A stretch of 56,548 nucleotides of DNA from Bacteroidales bacterium UBA5197 (GCA_002412885.1 DHVX01000009.1:1-56548); one strand, 5' to 3'. Numbered from the stretch's first letter, positions 18,382 through 26,820 are shown. Translations and numbers: made by a program. Notes: generated by a model from the sequence alone, not told the origin.

Positions 18382-19173
18382 ATGCCAACAAAAATGAGAT
18401 TACAACGTCATGGTAAAAAGGGCAGACCTTTCTATCACATTGTAATTGCGGACGGTCGTGCACCCCGGGATGGAAGATTCATCGAAAAGATTGGCACGTA
18501 TAATCCAGTTGCAAAACCAGCTGAAATCGATCTGGATTTCGCAAAAGCTTACGACTGGTTTATCAAGGGGGCTGACCCCACTCCTACTGTTAAGTCTATT
18601 CTTACACACGAAGGTGTTCTTCATTACAATCACCTGATGAAAGGCGTTGCAAAAGGCGCATTCACCAAGGAAGTTGCTGAAGTACGTTTCAACGAATGGA
18701 AAGCAGCCAAAGAATCAAAACTTACCAGCGCCGAAAGAGCTGTTGAGATTGCAGAAAAAACCGAAGCAAAAAAACGTCTTGAAGTAGAGGCTAAAATCAA
18801 CGAAGCCCGCGCTGCAGAAATTGCAAAGAAACGCCTGCAGGAAGCAAAAGCTGCTGCCGGAGAATCTGAAGAAGTTGCCGAAGAGGTTGAAGTTGCCGAA
18901 GAAGCTCCTGTTGCTGAAGTAGTTGAAGAAGCTCCCGTAGCTGATGAAGCTCCCGTAGCTGAAGAAGCTCCCGCAGTTGAAGAAGCTCCCGCAGTTGAAG
19001 AAGTTCCTGTTGCTGAAGAAGTTCCTGCAGTTGAAGAAGCTCCTGTAGTTGAAGAAGCTCCTGCAGTTGAAGAAGCTCCTGCAGTTGAAGAAACTCCTGT
19101 TGCTGAAGCTACTGAAGAACCAGCTGCCGAAGAACCAGCTGCTGAAGAAACAAAAGAACCTACTGCCGAATAA
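18382..19173 (+). CDS. rpsP: 30S ribosomal protein S16 with long low-complexity tail
   Basis: Residues ~1-85 are the S16 core (MRLQRHGKKGRPFYHIVIAD, RDGRFIEKIGTYNP, GADPTPTVKSIL), which helps assemble the 30S body. The usual bacterial S16 is 80-90 residues. This one has 263. Residues ~90-165 are a charged, Lys/Ala/Glu-rich helix, an extension seen in Bacteroidota. Residues ~165-263 are an acidic Glu-Ala-Pro-Val tail built of imperfect EEAPAVE repeats, encoded by near-identical 18-bp DNA units (18890-19130) that are prone to slippage. rimM begins 20 bp downstream, so the pair is almost certainly co-transcribed. Confidence 0.95.
   Translation: MPTKMRLQRHGKKGRPFYHIVIADGRAPRDGRFIEKIGTYNPVAKPAEIDLDFAKAYDWFIKGADPTPTVKSILTHEGVLHYNHLMKGVAKGAFTKEVAEVRFNEWKAAKESKLTSAERAVEIAEKTEAKKRLEVEAKINEARAAEIAKKRLQEAKAAAGESEEVAEEVEVAEEAPVAEVVEEAPVADEAPVAEEAPAVEEAPAVEEVPVAEEVPAVEEAPVVEEAPAVEEAPAVEETPVAEATEEPAAEEPAAEETKEPTAE
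18890..19135 (+). repeat. Coding repeat array in rpsP (EEAPAVE units)
   Basis: Imperfect repeats with the word GAAGAAGCTCCTGCAGTT recur about a dozen times within the rpsP tail. The repeat number is likely to vary between strains through replication slippage. It also generates a spurious antisense open frame over the same bases. Confidence 0.8.
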
Positions 19174-19193
19174 TTCCGGCAAATTCCGTGGAA

Positions 19194-19715
19194 ATGGAGG
19201 GATACTTTTACGTTGGCAAAATTCTGAAACTTTTTGCATCCAAAGGCGCCCTTCTTGCATATCTTGATGTAGATGACCCGGAAGATTATATAAATCTGGA
19301 ATCAGTTTTTGTTCGCATGAACAATCAACTGATTCCATTTTTTATTCAAAACATCGAACTCAGGCATAAAAATAATGTCGTTTTAACTTTCGAAGACGTT
19401 GACAATCCCGAGCAGGCGTCAATGCTTACCGGCTGCGAAATGTTCCTTCCATTAGACATTCTTCCTCCCCTTACTGGTAATCGTTTTTACTACCATGAAA
19501 TCAAGGGCTTCAGCGTGATAGACAAAATCTATGGCGAAGCCGGCGTTGTAGAAGAGGTTATGGAATATCCCCATCAGGCAGTGATGCGCATTAACAATAA
19601 AGGCAAAGAAATCTTAATTCCTATCAGCGATGAAATCATTGCCGAAGTTGATCGGATCAACCGAATCCTTCACATCATTGCGCCTGAAGGACTGATTGAT
19701 TTATATATGGAATAG
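19194..19715 (+). CDS. rimM: Ribosome maturation factor RimM
   Basis: RimM binds the 30S head through S19 and assists 16S rRNA processing. The protein has 173 residues from ATG 19194 (175 from GTG 19188). The N-terminal RimM barrel starts MEGYFYVGKILK and runs to about 90. A PRC-barrel-like C-terminal half has YYHEIKGFSVID, EEVMEYPHQAVMRI and LIPISDEIIAEVD. It follows rpsP directly, as in the classic rpsP-rimM-trmD-rplS operon, but here the latter two genes lie 25 kb away. Confidence 0.95.
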   Translation: MEGYFYVGKILKLFASKGALLAYLDVDDPEDYINLESVFVRMNNQLIPFFIQNIELRHKNNVVLTFEDVDNPEQASMLTGCEMFLPLDILPPLTGNRFYYHEIKGFSVIDKIYGEAGVVEEVMEYPHQAVMRINNKGKEILIPISDEIIAEVDRINRILHIIAPEGLIDLYME

Positions 19716-19828
19716 CAGCAATGCACTGCATTTAGAAGTCGGAGAGTCAGTCATTATACACTTCTGGATATTGTCACAATAATCATATCAGAAATTCGTT
19801 ATATCAGCTTAACTAATAAATAAATGAT

Positions 19829-20227
19829 ATGAAAAAATCTATTGTAGCAATTCTTTTGCTGACCATGGTTACCACATTTACGTTCGGACAAGTAATTGAC
19901 TCCGCCCCTTTAAAAGGCCAAAACAACAGCATCACTTTATGTGATTTTCAAGGTGACACCATTACTTACCGTCAATTCAGGATATGTTCAGATATGCTGG
20001 TCAGCGCCGGCGAAAACCAAACAGTTACTTCATTTACCCTTGTGGTATTGTATCCTGAAGTCAACGACCTGGGAGAGTATAAGGTTGAGGGAAACATTCT
20101 TCCGGAGCATATCAAAGAGAAAATTTTCTCCATTATGCCTAAAAAGATATTTATTGAGAATGTTATGATCAAAGATGGTGATGAATCAAAGAAAATCGGG
20201 AGCCGCCGCTATATTTTTAAAGACTGA
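19829..20227 (+). CDS. Small secreted protein, possibly related to the GldM C-terminal domain
   Basis: This protein of 132 residues has a signal peptide (MKKSIVAILLLTMVTTFTFGQ). The mature ~110 residues are beta-rich, with VTSFTLVVLYPEVNDLGEYKVEGN and a final KIFIENVMIKDGDESKKIGSRRYIF. The order of strands and the closing pattern (basic/hydrophobic strand, DG turn, then I-F end) recall the last domain of the gliding/T9SS motor protein GldM, but the similarity is weak and read by eye. It has no partner gene nearby. Treat it as a hypothetical secreted protein. Confidence 0.6.
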   Translation: MKKSIVAILLLTMVTTFTFGQVIDSAPLKGQNNSITLCDFQGDTITYRQFRICSDMLVSAGENQTVTSFTLVVLYPEVNDLGEYKVEGNILPEHIKEKIFSIMPKKIFIENVMIKDGDESKKIGSRRYIFKD

Positions 20228-20335
20228 ATTTTAAGAAAAATAATGTTGGGAAGAAATAATAAGGTTGGAGACAATGTTTTGCGCTGATAATAAAGTGTAA
20301 GTGTTTTATAACTAAAGATTTTCCCATAACGTTTT

Positions 20336-20470
20336 GTATTTCACCCTTTCAGGGCTTAATTAACGATTGTTTCATAACGATGGGCTTCACCCATCGTTAA
20401 TTTATTTCGCCCTTTCAGGGTTTTCATCAGTTTGCTTTCTTCACGGCGATTGGCTTCACCTTTCGTAAAT
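20336..20470 (+). repeat. Two tandem ~66-bp intergenic repeats (CCCTTTCAGGG units)
   Basis: Unit 1 (about 20336-20402) and unit 2 (about 20403-20470) share the order CCCTTTCAGGG, a spacer, ATGGGCTTCACC or TTGGCTTCACC, then TCGTTAAT or TCGTAAAT. Unit 1 contains a perfect 10-bp hairpin, TAACGATGGG/CCCATCGTTA (20375-20384 and 20390-20399), with a 5-nt loop. Repeats with the CCCTTTCAGGG signature are frequent in Bacteroidota intergenic DNA and are often mis-annotated as small proteins on the reverse strand. Confidence 0.75.
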
Positions 20471-20505
20471 TGCATTGTTACCAGCTCGTCGCAACGTAGA
20501 TTAAT

Positions 20506-20535
20506 TTGGCAAGTCGGCGAGTCGTCGTAACTTTG
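20506..20535 (+). promoter_or_regulatory. Bacteroidota promoter of ilvA
   Basis: The -7 box TAACTTTG (20528-20535) matches TAnnTTTG. A -33 TTG (20506-20508) stands 19 bp before it, within the usual spacing. The ATG at 20557 follows after 21 bp, giving a short leader and excluding the longer in-frame start. Confidence 0.75.
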
Positions 20536-20556
20536 CAACAATTAATTTCTACTCCT

Positions 20557-21792
20557 ATGTCGGTTACCATAAATGAAAGTCCCATTCCTCAATTTTCTGA
20601 TATCATCAACGCTCAGTCTTTACTTCGTTCGGTGGTTAAACAAACTCCGCTGGAGCGAAGTAAATCATTTTCGGCCATGTCGGGTGCGGATGTTTATCTG
20701 AAACTCGAAAATCTTCAAACCACCGGCTCGTTTAAGGTGAGAGGGGCTTATTATAAAATTGCCAATCTTACAACTGAGGAAATTGCCAAAGGTGTATTGG
20801 CTGCGTCAGCCGGGAATCATGCACAGGGAGTTGCTTATGCAGCAACAAAACTAGGCGTTAAAAGCACGGTTTTTATGCCCGTCTTTGCACCTCCGCTTAA
20901 AGTAATTGCTACCCGTGCCTACGGTGCTGAAGTGGTTCTGGTTGGCGATACATTTGACGATGCATTCGAAGCTGCTGCTGAATTTGGTGAGAAATCAGGA
21001 GCAACCTTTGTACATCCGTTCAATGATCCATATATAATTGCCGGACAAGGCACCGTTGGACTGGAAATTTTTGAGCAGCTCAGAGATGTGGATGATGTGC
21101 TGGTTCCCATTGGCGGAGGAGGTCTGATAGCAGGCATTGCCATCGCACTGAAGCAACTAAATCCGAGAATACGGATTATCGGAGTTGAAGCCGATGGAGC
21201 GCAATCAATGAAAGTTTCTGTTGAAAAAGGAGAGCCAGTCATTCTTAATTCAGTGCATACCATTGCCGATGGAATTGCGGTTAAATCTCCTGGTAATCTT
21301 ACTTTTCAGGTCACCAAAGACCTTGTGGATGAATTACTGGTTGTAAATGATGCTGAAATGGCGCGCACTGCTTACCTTTTGCTGCAACGGGCTAAAATTC
21401 TTACCGAACCCGCCGGCGTTGCTGCAATGGCTGCTGTACTTTACGGAAAAACAGATCTGAAAGGCCGAAAAGTTGTGCCTGTAATCAGTGGCGGAAATAT
21501 CAATATGAGTATTCTGGAGCAGATTCTTGACAAAGGCGTAATGGCCGAGGGTTTACGCGCCCGAATTCAGGTGCTGATTCCCGATCAGGCTGGAATGTTG
21601 AAATCCATTATTTCTATCCTGGAAAAGATGAAAGCCAATATTCATGATATTGAACATGAGCGATCTACCACCAGTGTTCCCGTTGGATATGTGCAGGTTA
21701 CCATCACTTTCAATCTTCAGGATTCTACACAATTGCCGACTTTACTGATGGAACTCGACAAAAAAGGCATGCAGTATCAGGTGCTCAGATAG
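20557..21792 (+). CDS. ilvA: Threonine ammonia-lyase with C-terminal ACT domain
   Basis: This PLP enzyme deaminates threonine to 2-oxobutanoate, the first step toward isoleucine. The protein has 411 residues from ATG 20557. The PLP lysine is K60 in TTGSFKVRGA; the phosphate-binding glycine loop is PIGGGGLIAG; ASAGNHAQGVA is the substrate loop. Residues ~330-411 form one ACT domain (RARIQVLIPDQAGMLKSIISIL), probably regulatory. This single-ACT, ~400-residue layout is shared by the TdcB-like and short IlvA forms, so allosteric control by isoleucine cannot be assumed. The other isoleucine genes are not in the window. Confidence 0.92.
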   Translation: MSVTINESPIPQFSDIINAQSLLRSVVKQTPLERSKSFSAMSGADVYLKLENLQTTGSFKVRGAYYKIANLTTEEIAKGVLAASAGNHAQGVAYAATKLGVKSTVFMPVFAPPLKVIATRAYGAEVVLVGDTFDDAFEAAAEFGEKSGATFVHPFNDPYIIAGQGTVGLEIFEQLRDVDDVLVPIGGGGLIAGIAIALKQLNPRIRIIGVEADGAQSMKVSVEKGEPVILNSVHTIADGIAVKSPGNLTFQVTKDLVDELLVVNDAEMARTAYLLLQRAKILTEPAGVAAMAAVLYGKTDLKGRKVVPVISGGNINMSILEQILDKGVMAEGLRARIQVLIPDQAGMLKSIISILEKMKANIHDIEHERSTTSVPVGYVQVTITFNLQDSTQLPTLLMELDKKGMQYQVLR

Positions 21793-21845
21793 TTTATTCT
21801 CTCAAACAAAAGCCTACCTTTATTTCCTGAAAAAACAGCCTTCGT

Positions 21846-23459
21846 ATGGACATACTCACAATCATCATCATTATTCTTGTTGCAGCCAATTTGCTGATAA
21901 CCATAATTCTGCGCCCAAAAAAGACGGACAATTCCGAACTTCCCAATAAGGTGGATGCTTTGTCGGCAAACCTTACACGACTTGAAGGAAACCTGAAAGA
22001 TGACTTCAGGGTAAACCGTGAGGAAAGTGCAGGTTCAGCCCGCGAAAACCGTGCTGAAATGAGCAACTCGCTGAACAGCTTCAAAAGTGAGATGACCGAA
22101 AATCTGCGCCTGATCACCGAACAGAACCAAAAAGCACTGGAGACCATTGTTCGTACACTCGACGAAAAAATCAACAACCTGATTACAAAAGTTGACGACA
22201 ACAACAAAACCAACCGCGAAACACTCGTCAGCAGCCTAAAGGATTTTACGCTTGAACAGCGCGGGAAATTCGATGAACTGAAAACCGAACAAAAAGATCT
22301 GACCGCCAAAACGGTTGAAAATCTCGAAAAAATAACGGTTAAAGTTGAGGAAAAACTTACTGCTATCAATCAGCAATCGCAGGTTGAAGGCAAACAAATG
22401 CGCGAATCTGTAGAAAAGGTGATCAAGGAATTTCAGACTGCTTTCGATAAGAATGTTGCTTCTTTCAACGATCTTCAAAGGGAAAAATTCGGTCAGCTTG
22501 AGGAAAAGCAGCAAAAGATGGTTGAGAGTACCGAGAAGAAACTTGAAGAAATGCGCCTGACGGTCGATGAAAAACTCCAGAAAACACTGAATGAACGTCT
22601 TGGACAATCGTTTGAACTGGTTGGTAAACAGCTTGAAAGTGTGCAAAAAGGACTTGGTGAAATGCAAACGCTGGCACAGGATGTGGGTGGCTTAAAACGC
22701 GTGCTCAGCAATGTTAAAATGCGCGGCGGTTTTGGTGAAGTGCAGCTATCCATGTTGCTCGAACAGGTTCTGGCTCCTGAGCAATATGAAGCCAATGTTC
22801 GCACAAAGAAGAGCAGCAACGATTCGGTGGAATTTGCCATAAAACTTCCCGGAAAGGACGATATTACCGGTAATGTCTGGCTTCCGGTGGATGCCAAATT
22901 TCCGCGTGATGCTTATGAACATTTACAGAATGCTTACGATACTGCCGATCCTGTACTGATAGAGCTTTCGCAGAAAATGCTTGAAGCAACCATTAAAAAA
23001 ATGGCCAAAGATATCAGTGAAAAATATATAGATCCACCTTATACCACCGATTTTGCAATAATGTTTCTTCCTTTTGAGGGCATTTATGCAGAAGTGGTTC
23101 GCAAAGCCAGCCTTCTTGAAGAGTTGCAACGCACCTATAAAATAGTGGTGACAGGTCCCACAACACTGGCTGCCATTCTCAACAGCCTGCAGATGGGCTT
23201 CCGCACATTAGCCATTCAGAAACGCAGCAGCGAAGTGTGGAAAATCCTCGGGGCAGTAAAAAAAGAGTTTGAAAACTTCGGTGGCATGCTCGAAAAAGCC
23301 CAGAAAAACATTCAAACTGCCAGCAACCAGATTGACGAAGTAATGGGTAAACGCACCCGCGCAATACAGCGCAGATTAAAGGACGTGGAAGTATTGGGCG
23401 ACACTGAATCACAACTGCTCATCCCTGACAGTCTTGACAATGGAGATGAAGATCTTTAA
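21846..23459 (+). CDS. rmuC: DNA recombination protein RmuC
   Basis: This protein of 537 residues has an N-terminal membrane anchor (residues ~2-23). A long coiled coil with many Glu/Lys/Asn heptads (35-270) is followed by the conserved RmuC nuclease-like domain (about 275-500). That domain has KMRGGFGEVQLSMLLEQVL, LPVDAKFPRDAYE, a Y-I-DPPYTTDFAIMFLPFEGIYAEV stretch and TTLAAILNSLQMGF. RmuC limits recombination between inverted repeats and is thought to be a membrane-tethered nuclease. It lies 53 bp after ilvA on the same strand. Confidence 0.95.
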   Translation: MDILTIIIIILVAANLLITIILRPKKTDNSELPNKVDALSANLTRLEGNLKDDFRVNREESAGSARENRAEMSNSLNSFKSEMTENLRLITEQNQKALETIVRTLDEKINNLITKVDDNNKTNRETLVSSLKDFTLEQRGKFDELKTEQKDLTAKTVENLEKITVKVEEKLTAINQQSQVEGKQMRESVEKVIKEFQTAFDKNVASFNDLQREKFGQLEEKQQKMVESTEKKLEEMRLTVDEKLQKTLNERLGQSFELVGKQLESVQKGLGEMQTLAQDVGGLKRVLSNVKMRGGFGEVQLSMLLEQVLAPEQYEANVRTKKSSNDSVEFAIKLPGKDDITGNVWLPVDAKFPRDAYEHLQNAYDTADPVLIELSQKMLEATIKKMAKDISEKYIDPPYTTDFAIMFLPFEGIYAEVVRKASLLEELQRTYKIVVTGPTTLAAILNSLQMGFRTLAIQKRSSEVWKILGAVKKEFENFGGMLEKAQKNIQTASNQIDEVMGKRTRAIQRRLKDVEVLGDTESQLLIPDSLDNGDEDL

Positions 23460-23519
23460 CCTGAGGACGGAAATATCAGAAATCAATCAAAGCCAAAAAC
23501 AAAGCAGACATCGCAACAG

Positions 23520-24467
23520 ATGATAAGTGAGCAAGAAATAAAACGTGCAGCAGACATTATCAGGCAAGGTGGCTTGGTTGCATTTCCAACCGAAACAGTT
23601 TATGGATTGGGTGCAAATGCCCTTAATGCACAAGCAGTGGCCAGAATTTTTGAAGCCAAAGAACGTCCTTCGTTTGATCCTCTGATTGTTCATATTGCCA
23701 ATATTGAAGATTTAAAATCTTTAACTACAAACCCTGATGAAAGAATTTACAGCTTAGCTGAAAAATTCTGGCCCGGACCATTGACACTTGTTCTGCCCAA
23801 AAGCAACATAGTCCCTGACATTGTTACCTCAGGATTAGATACCGTTGGAATCAGAATGCCCGACAATTCAATTGCACTTGATCTGATAAGATTTGCTGAA
23901 TGTCCGGTTGCAGCACCCAGTGCCAACAAATTCGGAAGGATAAGCCCCACAAAAGCGGAACACGTGCGAAAGCAACTTCCGGCTGTTGATTGCATTTTAG
24001 ATGGAGGTCCTGCAAAAGTTGGCATAGAATCGACAGTAATTACCATTAATTCCGACGGCTTTGTTATACTTCGACAAGGAATTATTACCAAAGAAGAACT
24101 GGAAACAGTTATGCCGCAATCGAAACAAAAAATCCGCAAAAGCGAATTAATTTCTTCCCCGGGAAATATTAATTCTCACTACAGTCCGAATAAACCGCTT
24201 TACATTTTGGGAGAATACACAAAAGAACTGAACACAAAAAATGCAGCATTTCTGTCATTTGGCAAGAAACCTGGAGGTGAGTTTAAAATGATTGAGTATC
24301 TTTCTGAAAATGCAAACCCGTATGAAGCGGCCAATAACTTGTTTGCAAAATTGCACCTTCTTGAAGATAGTGATGTAGAATTTATAGTAGCTGAGCCTGT
24401 TCCTGAAGCTGGTATCGGAATTGCAATAATGGACAGGTTGAGAAGGGCGGCGCATAGATACTTATAG
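23520..24467 (+). CDS. tsaC: L-threonylcarbamoyladenylate synthase (Sua5/YrdC type)
   Basis: The enzyme makes threonylcarbamoyl-AMP from threonine, bicarbonate and ATP for the t6A37 modification of ANN-decoding tRNAs. The protein has 315 residues. The YrdC domain (1-~200) opens with IIRQGGLVAFPTETVYGLGANA and contains KFWPGPLTLVL and APSANKFGRISPT. A linker with SPGNINSHYSPNKP leads into the C-terminal Sua5 domain (~215-315), which marks it as the long Sua5 form. It starts 60 bp after rmuC on the same strand. Confidence 0.95.
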   Translation: MISEQEIKRAADIIRQGGLVAFPTETVYGLGANALNAQAVARIFEAKERPSFDPLIVHIANIEDLKSLTTNPDERIYSLAEKFWPGPLTLVLPKSNIVPDIVTSGLDTVGIRMPDNSIALDLIRFAECPVAAPSANKFGRISPTKAEHVRKQLPAVDCILDGGPAKVGIESTVITINSDGFVILRQGIITKEELETVMPQSKQKIRKSELISSPGNINSHYSPNKPLYILGEYTKELNTKNAAFLSFGKKPGGEFKMIEYLSENANPYEAANNLFAKLHLLEDSDVEFIVAEPVPEAGIGIAIMDRLRRAAHRYL

Positions 24468-24470
24468 AGT

Positions 24471-24549
24471 AATTTCGGATTTCGGATTTCGGATTTGCAT
24501 TCAGTGAGCTCCGCTTCGCTTCGGTTCGGATTTCGATTTTCGGATTTCC
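24471..24549. repeat. Degenerate simple repeat (CGGATTT units)
   Basis: Repeated TTCGGATTTCGGATTTC words after the tsaC stop are interrupted by GAGCTCCGCTTCGCTTCGG. It resembles the other simple expansions seen directly after genes in this window (17360, 42294, 44340). Confidence 0.7.
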
Positions 24550-24552
24550 AAT

Positions 24553-24848
24553 TCAATGTCGTTTAGGTAATGAATATTGTCTTTCCAGCACGTGCGGGAC
24601 TCAGACTTACAGTCATACTGAGTTGTAACTCAAAAAAATTGAGCATAATGCGAAGATGACAGTTAAATCAAGCGTTTAAGCACTTCGACTCTCCGCTCAG
24701 TGTGACATTCGTTTATGGTGCACACTGCATCATCTTAATGCACTAATTATCAATCCTATACGATGTCATCCTGAGCGGAGTCGAAGGATATTTAATTCAC
24801 TTTTCTAAAAATCCGAATCCTTTACTAAACGACATTAATTTCCAATTT
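24553..24848. mobile_element. Candidate MITE-like palindromic element
   Basis: The element is bounded by imperfect terminal inverted repeats, AATGTCGTTTAGGTAA near 24555 and TTACTAAACGACATT near 24824-24838. It holds a nested inverted pair, CTTCGACTCTCCGCTCAG (about 24681) and CTGAGCGGAGTCGAAG (about 24770). No open frame is present, so any mobility would depend on an enzyme encoded elsewhere. A ~60-bp part of it (TACGATGTCATCCTGAGCGG and flanks) recurs inverted at about 39510-39566. The CTTCGACTCCGCTCAG motif is widespread in Bacteroidota intergenic DNA. Confidence 0.5.
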
Positions 24849-24900
24849 CTTTCCAGCAGGTTGGATAATATTCCAAAAAAGATTTAACATTTTTTTGCTT

Positions 24901-24942
24901 GACAAATGAACAATTTTGTCGTTAATTTGTATTTATTACAAA
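24901..24942. promoter_or_regulatory. Candidate operators upstream of perR
   Basis: Two inverted repeats lie side by side: GACAAA/TTTGTC (24901-24906 and 24915-24920) and TTTGTA/TACAAA (24926-24931 and 24937-24942). They sit 35-76 bp ahead of the regulator's ATG. The second, TTTGTATTTATTACAAA, has the size and symmetry expected for a Fur/PerR-family site. Autoregulation is inferred, not shown. Confidence 0.4.
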
Positions 24943-24976
24943 CAAGTTTTAATTTCAAGTTAACAATGATTTGAAA

Positions 24977-25411
24977 ATGGAAATAACTCAGGGAATTATT
25001 AAAAAACTAAGCGAAGCCGGGTTGAAGATTACCCCTCAAAGGGTGGCTGTAATGCAAACCCTGTGCAAGCTTCGTATGCATCCAACTGCAGAAGAGCTTT
25101 TTGCAGAGGTTTCTAAAATCATTCCCGGCCTTTCCGCTACTACCATCTATAACACATTAGATACCTTTGTTGAAAAAGGAATGATAAAAAGGGTAAAGAC
25201 GGATGCTGATGTTATGCGTTATGACGCCATTACCGAACATCATCACCATTTATACTGTGCAGTATCGGATCGGATGGAAGATTACTTTGACAACGAACTT
25301 GATGAGATGCTGAGTGCGTATTTCGAACGCAAGCAAATAAAAGGTTTCAGAATCAGTGATATTCGCTTGCAATTGATGGGCGACTTTAACGAAAGAAAAC
25401 AAACACAATAA
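24977..25411 (+). CDS. perR: PerR-type peroxide-sensing repressor (Fur family)
   Basis: This protein of 144 residues starts at ATG 24977; a TTG six bases earlier is less likely. The winged-helix domain has ITPQRVAVMQ and LSATTIYNTLDTFVEKGMI. The regulatory metal ligands line up with those of Bacillus PerR with a constant offset of two: H35, D83, H89, H91 and D102. The aspartate at 102, rather than glutamate, favours PerR over Fur. The structural zinc site is incomplete: C94 is present, but the second Cys of that pair is Ser97 and the C-terminal CxxC is absent. It heads a cluster with dps and a peroxiredoxin, the expected targets. Confidence 0.85.
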   Translation: MEITQGIIKKLSEAGLKITPQRVAVMQTLCKLRMHPTAEELFAEVSKIIPGLSATTIYNTLDTFVEKGMIKRVKTDADVMRYDAITEHHHHLYCAVSDRMEDYFDNELDEMLSAYFERKQIKGFRISDIRLQLMGDFNERKQTQ

Positions 25412-25434
25412 TTAACAACAAAATCGAATTTACC

Positions 25435-25911
25435 ATGAAAAAAATGAACAGAATCGGTCTCGATGAGGCAATGTCAGCGCAGCTGATTGAAAAATTAAAT
25501 GATCTATTGGCAAACTATCAGGTGTTTTATCAGAATGCACGGGGTTTCCATTGGAACATTAAAGGAGAAAAATTCTTCGAACTGCATTTAAAATTTGAAG
25601 AACTATACAATGATCTCCAGATCAAAATCGACGAAATTGCTGAACGGATTCTTACCCTTGGTGGCACACCTATCCATTCTTTTGCAGGATATCTGAAAAT
25701 TGCAGAAATCAAACCGCTTGAAAATGAAACCAATGGCCCGGCTTGTGTTGGACATGTTCTGGATGCATTTGCCAAACTACTTGTAAAAGAGCGCGATATA
25801 CTCAATCTTTCGGCCGATCTCAACGACGAAGGCACCAATGCAATGGCCAGTGATTACATCCGCGAAAAAGAAAAACTGGTTTGGATGTACTCAGCATTTC
25901 TTGGAAAATAA
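25435..25911 (+). CDS. dps: Dps-type DNA-protection ferritin
   Basis: This protein of 158 residues folds as the four-helix Dps bundle. The intersubunit ferroxidase ligands are all present at the canonical spacing: H39, H51, D66 and E70 (12, 15 and 4 residues apart, as in Listeria Dps). The signatures ARGFHWNIKG and FFELHLKFEELY are clear. Dps dodecamers oxidise Fe(II) with hydrogen peroxide, store the iron and shield DNA. The N-terminus is short and only mildly basic, so direct DNA binding is uncertain. The gene lies 23 bp after perR and 40 bp before the peroxiredoxin, almost certainly one operon. Confidence 0.95.
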   Translation: MKKMNRIGLDEAMSAQLIEKLNDLLANYQVFYQNARGFHWNIKGEKFFELHLKFEELYNDLQIKIDEIAERILTLGGTPIHSFAGYLKIAEIKPLENETNGPACVGHVLDAFAKLLVKERDILNLSADLNDEGTNAMASDYIREKEKLVWMYSAFLGK

Positions 25912-25951
25912 CTTGAAAGTAAACTTTAATCAACAATAAACTAATATCAAA

Positions 25952-26599
25952 ATGACAGAATCCAGAAGTTTTCCGCTGATCGGCGATATGATTCCCGATC
26001 TTACCGTACAAACAACGCATGGTGTAAAAAACCTTATCAATGACTATAAAGGCAAATGGCTCGTACTTTTCAGCCATCCAGCCGATTTCACTCCGGTTTG
26101 CACCACAGAATTTGTGGCTTTTGCAAAGCGTTTCGATCAATTTCAGGCGTTGAACACCGAATTGCTCGGTCTTTCCATCGACCAGATTTTTTCACACATC
26201 AAATGGGATGAGTGGATCGAAGAAAAACTGAATGTTCAGATTCCTTTCCCTATTATTGCTGATTCAACCGGCAATGTTGCAATGGCTATGGGAATGATTC
26301 ATCCGGGCAAAGCTGCTGATACAGTTCGTGCGGTATTTATTATTGACCCGACCTCAGTGATTCGTATTATACTTTTCTATCCTCAGGAAATCGGACGGAA
26401 TATGGACGAAATTCTTCGCGCACTGAAAGCACTACAGACTTCTGACGCCAACAGAGTAGCTATTCCTGCAGGATGGCCGAATAATGAACTCATTGGTGAC
26501 CGCGTGATTATTCCTCCTGCAAAGGATATTCAAACAGCTAAAAAACGCCTGGCTGAATACGAAGGTTACGACTGGTGGTTCTGCCACAAAAGCCTGTAA
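25952..26599 (+). CDS. Peroxiredoxin of the Prx6/archaeal type
   Basis: This protein of 215 residues has peroxidatic C50 in HPADFTPVCTTEF, the Prx6-family signature. The family's C-terminal extension follows and ends with YDWWFCHKSL, where C211 may act as resolving cysteine as in the archaeal two-Cys members of this branch. It reduces peroxides at the expense of thioredoxin or a similar donor. It is the third gene of the perR-dps cluster and probably under PerR control. A terminator follows about 40 bp downstream. Confidence 0.93.
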   Translation: MTESRSFPLIGDMIPDLTVQTTHGVKNLINDYKGKWLVLFSHPADFTPVCTTEFVAFAKRFDQFQALNTELLGLSIDQIFSHIKWDEWIEEKLNVQIPFPIIADSTGNVAMAMGMIHPGKAADTVRAVFIIDPTSVIRIILFYPQEIGRNMDEILRALKALQTSDANRVAIPAGWPNNELIGDRVIIPPAKDIQTAKKRLAEYEGYDWWFCHKSL

Positions 26600-26634
26600 T
26601 TTTTAAGGCGGAGTATTTTTCATAAGATCATGAA

Positions 26635-26680
26635 GCAAGCCCGTGTCAATAAAAACGATGCGGGCTTTGCTTTATCAATT
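26635..26680 (+). terminator. Terminator of the perR-dps-prx cluster
   Basis: AAGCCCG (26637-26643) pairs with CGGGCTT (26661-26667), extended by flanking GC and followed by TTGCTTTAT. It stands between the peroxiredoxin stop and the nfo promoter. Confidence 0.7.
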
Positions 26681-26699
26681 AAAACACTGAACCATATTG

Positions 26700-26707
26700 T
26701 ATATTTG
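26700..26707 (+). promoter_or_regulatory. Bacteroidota -7 box of nfo
   Basis: TATATTTG fits TAnnTTTG and lies 113 bp upstream of the nfo ATG at 26821. This would leave a fairly long leader. Confidence 0.45.
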
Positions 26708-26820
26708 CCTGTTGATCTGTTTGTGAAAAATCTTTTTCAGGCTTTTTAATCAGGCATTCACAAATTGCCTTGCCGGAAAACAGACTGCCGGAAAACAACC
26801 CTAACAAAAACAAATATCCT

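Noticed and set aside
18715..19338. Reverse-strand frame rich in Phe, Ser and Asn
   Set aside because: It lies antisense to the repetitive rpsP tail and rimM start; its composition follows from the GAAGAAGCTCCT repeats.
20356..20541. Reverse-strand frame encoding a peptide with GEANRREES and TLKGRNKLTMGEAHRYE
   Set aside because: It is the translation of the two CCCTTTCAGGG intergenic repeats, a known source of false small proteins in Bacteroidota.
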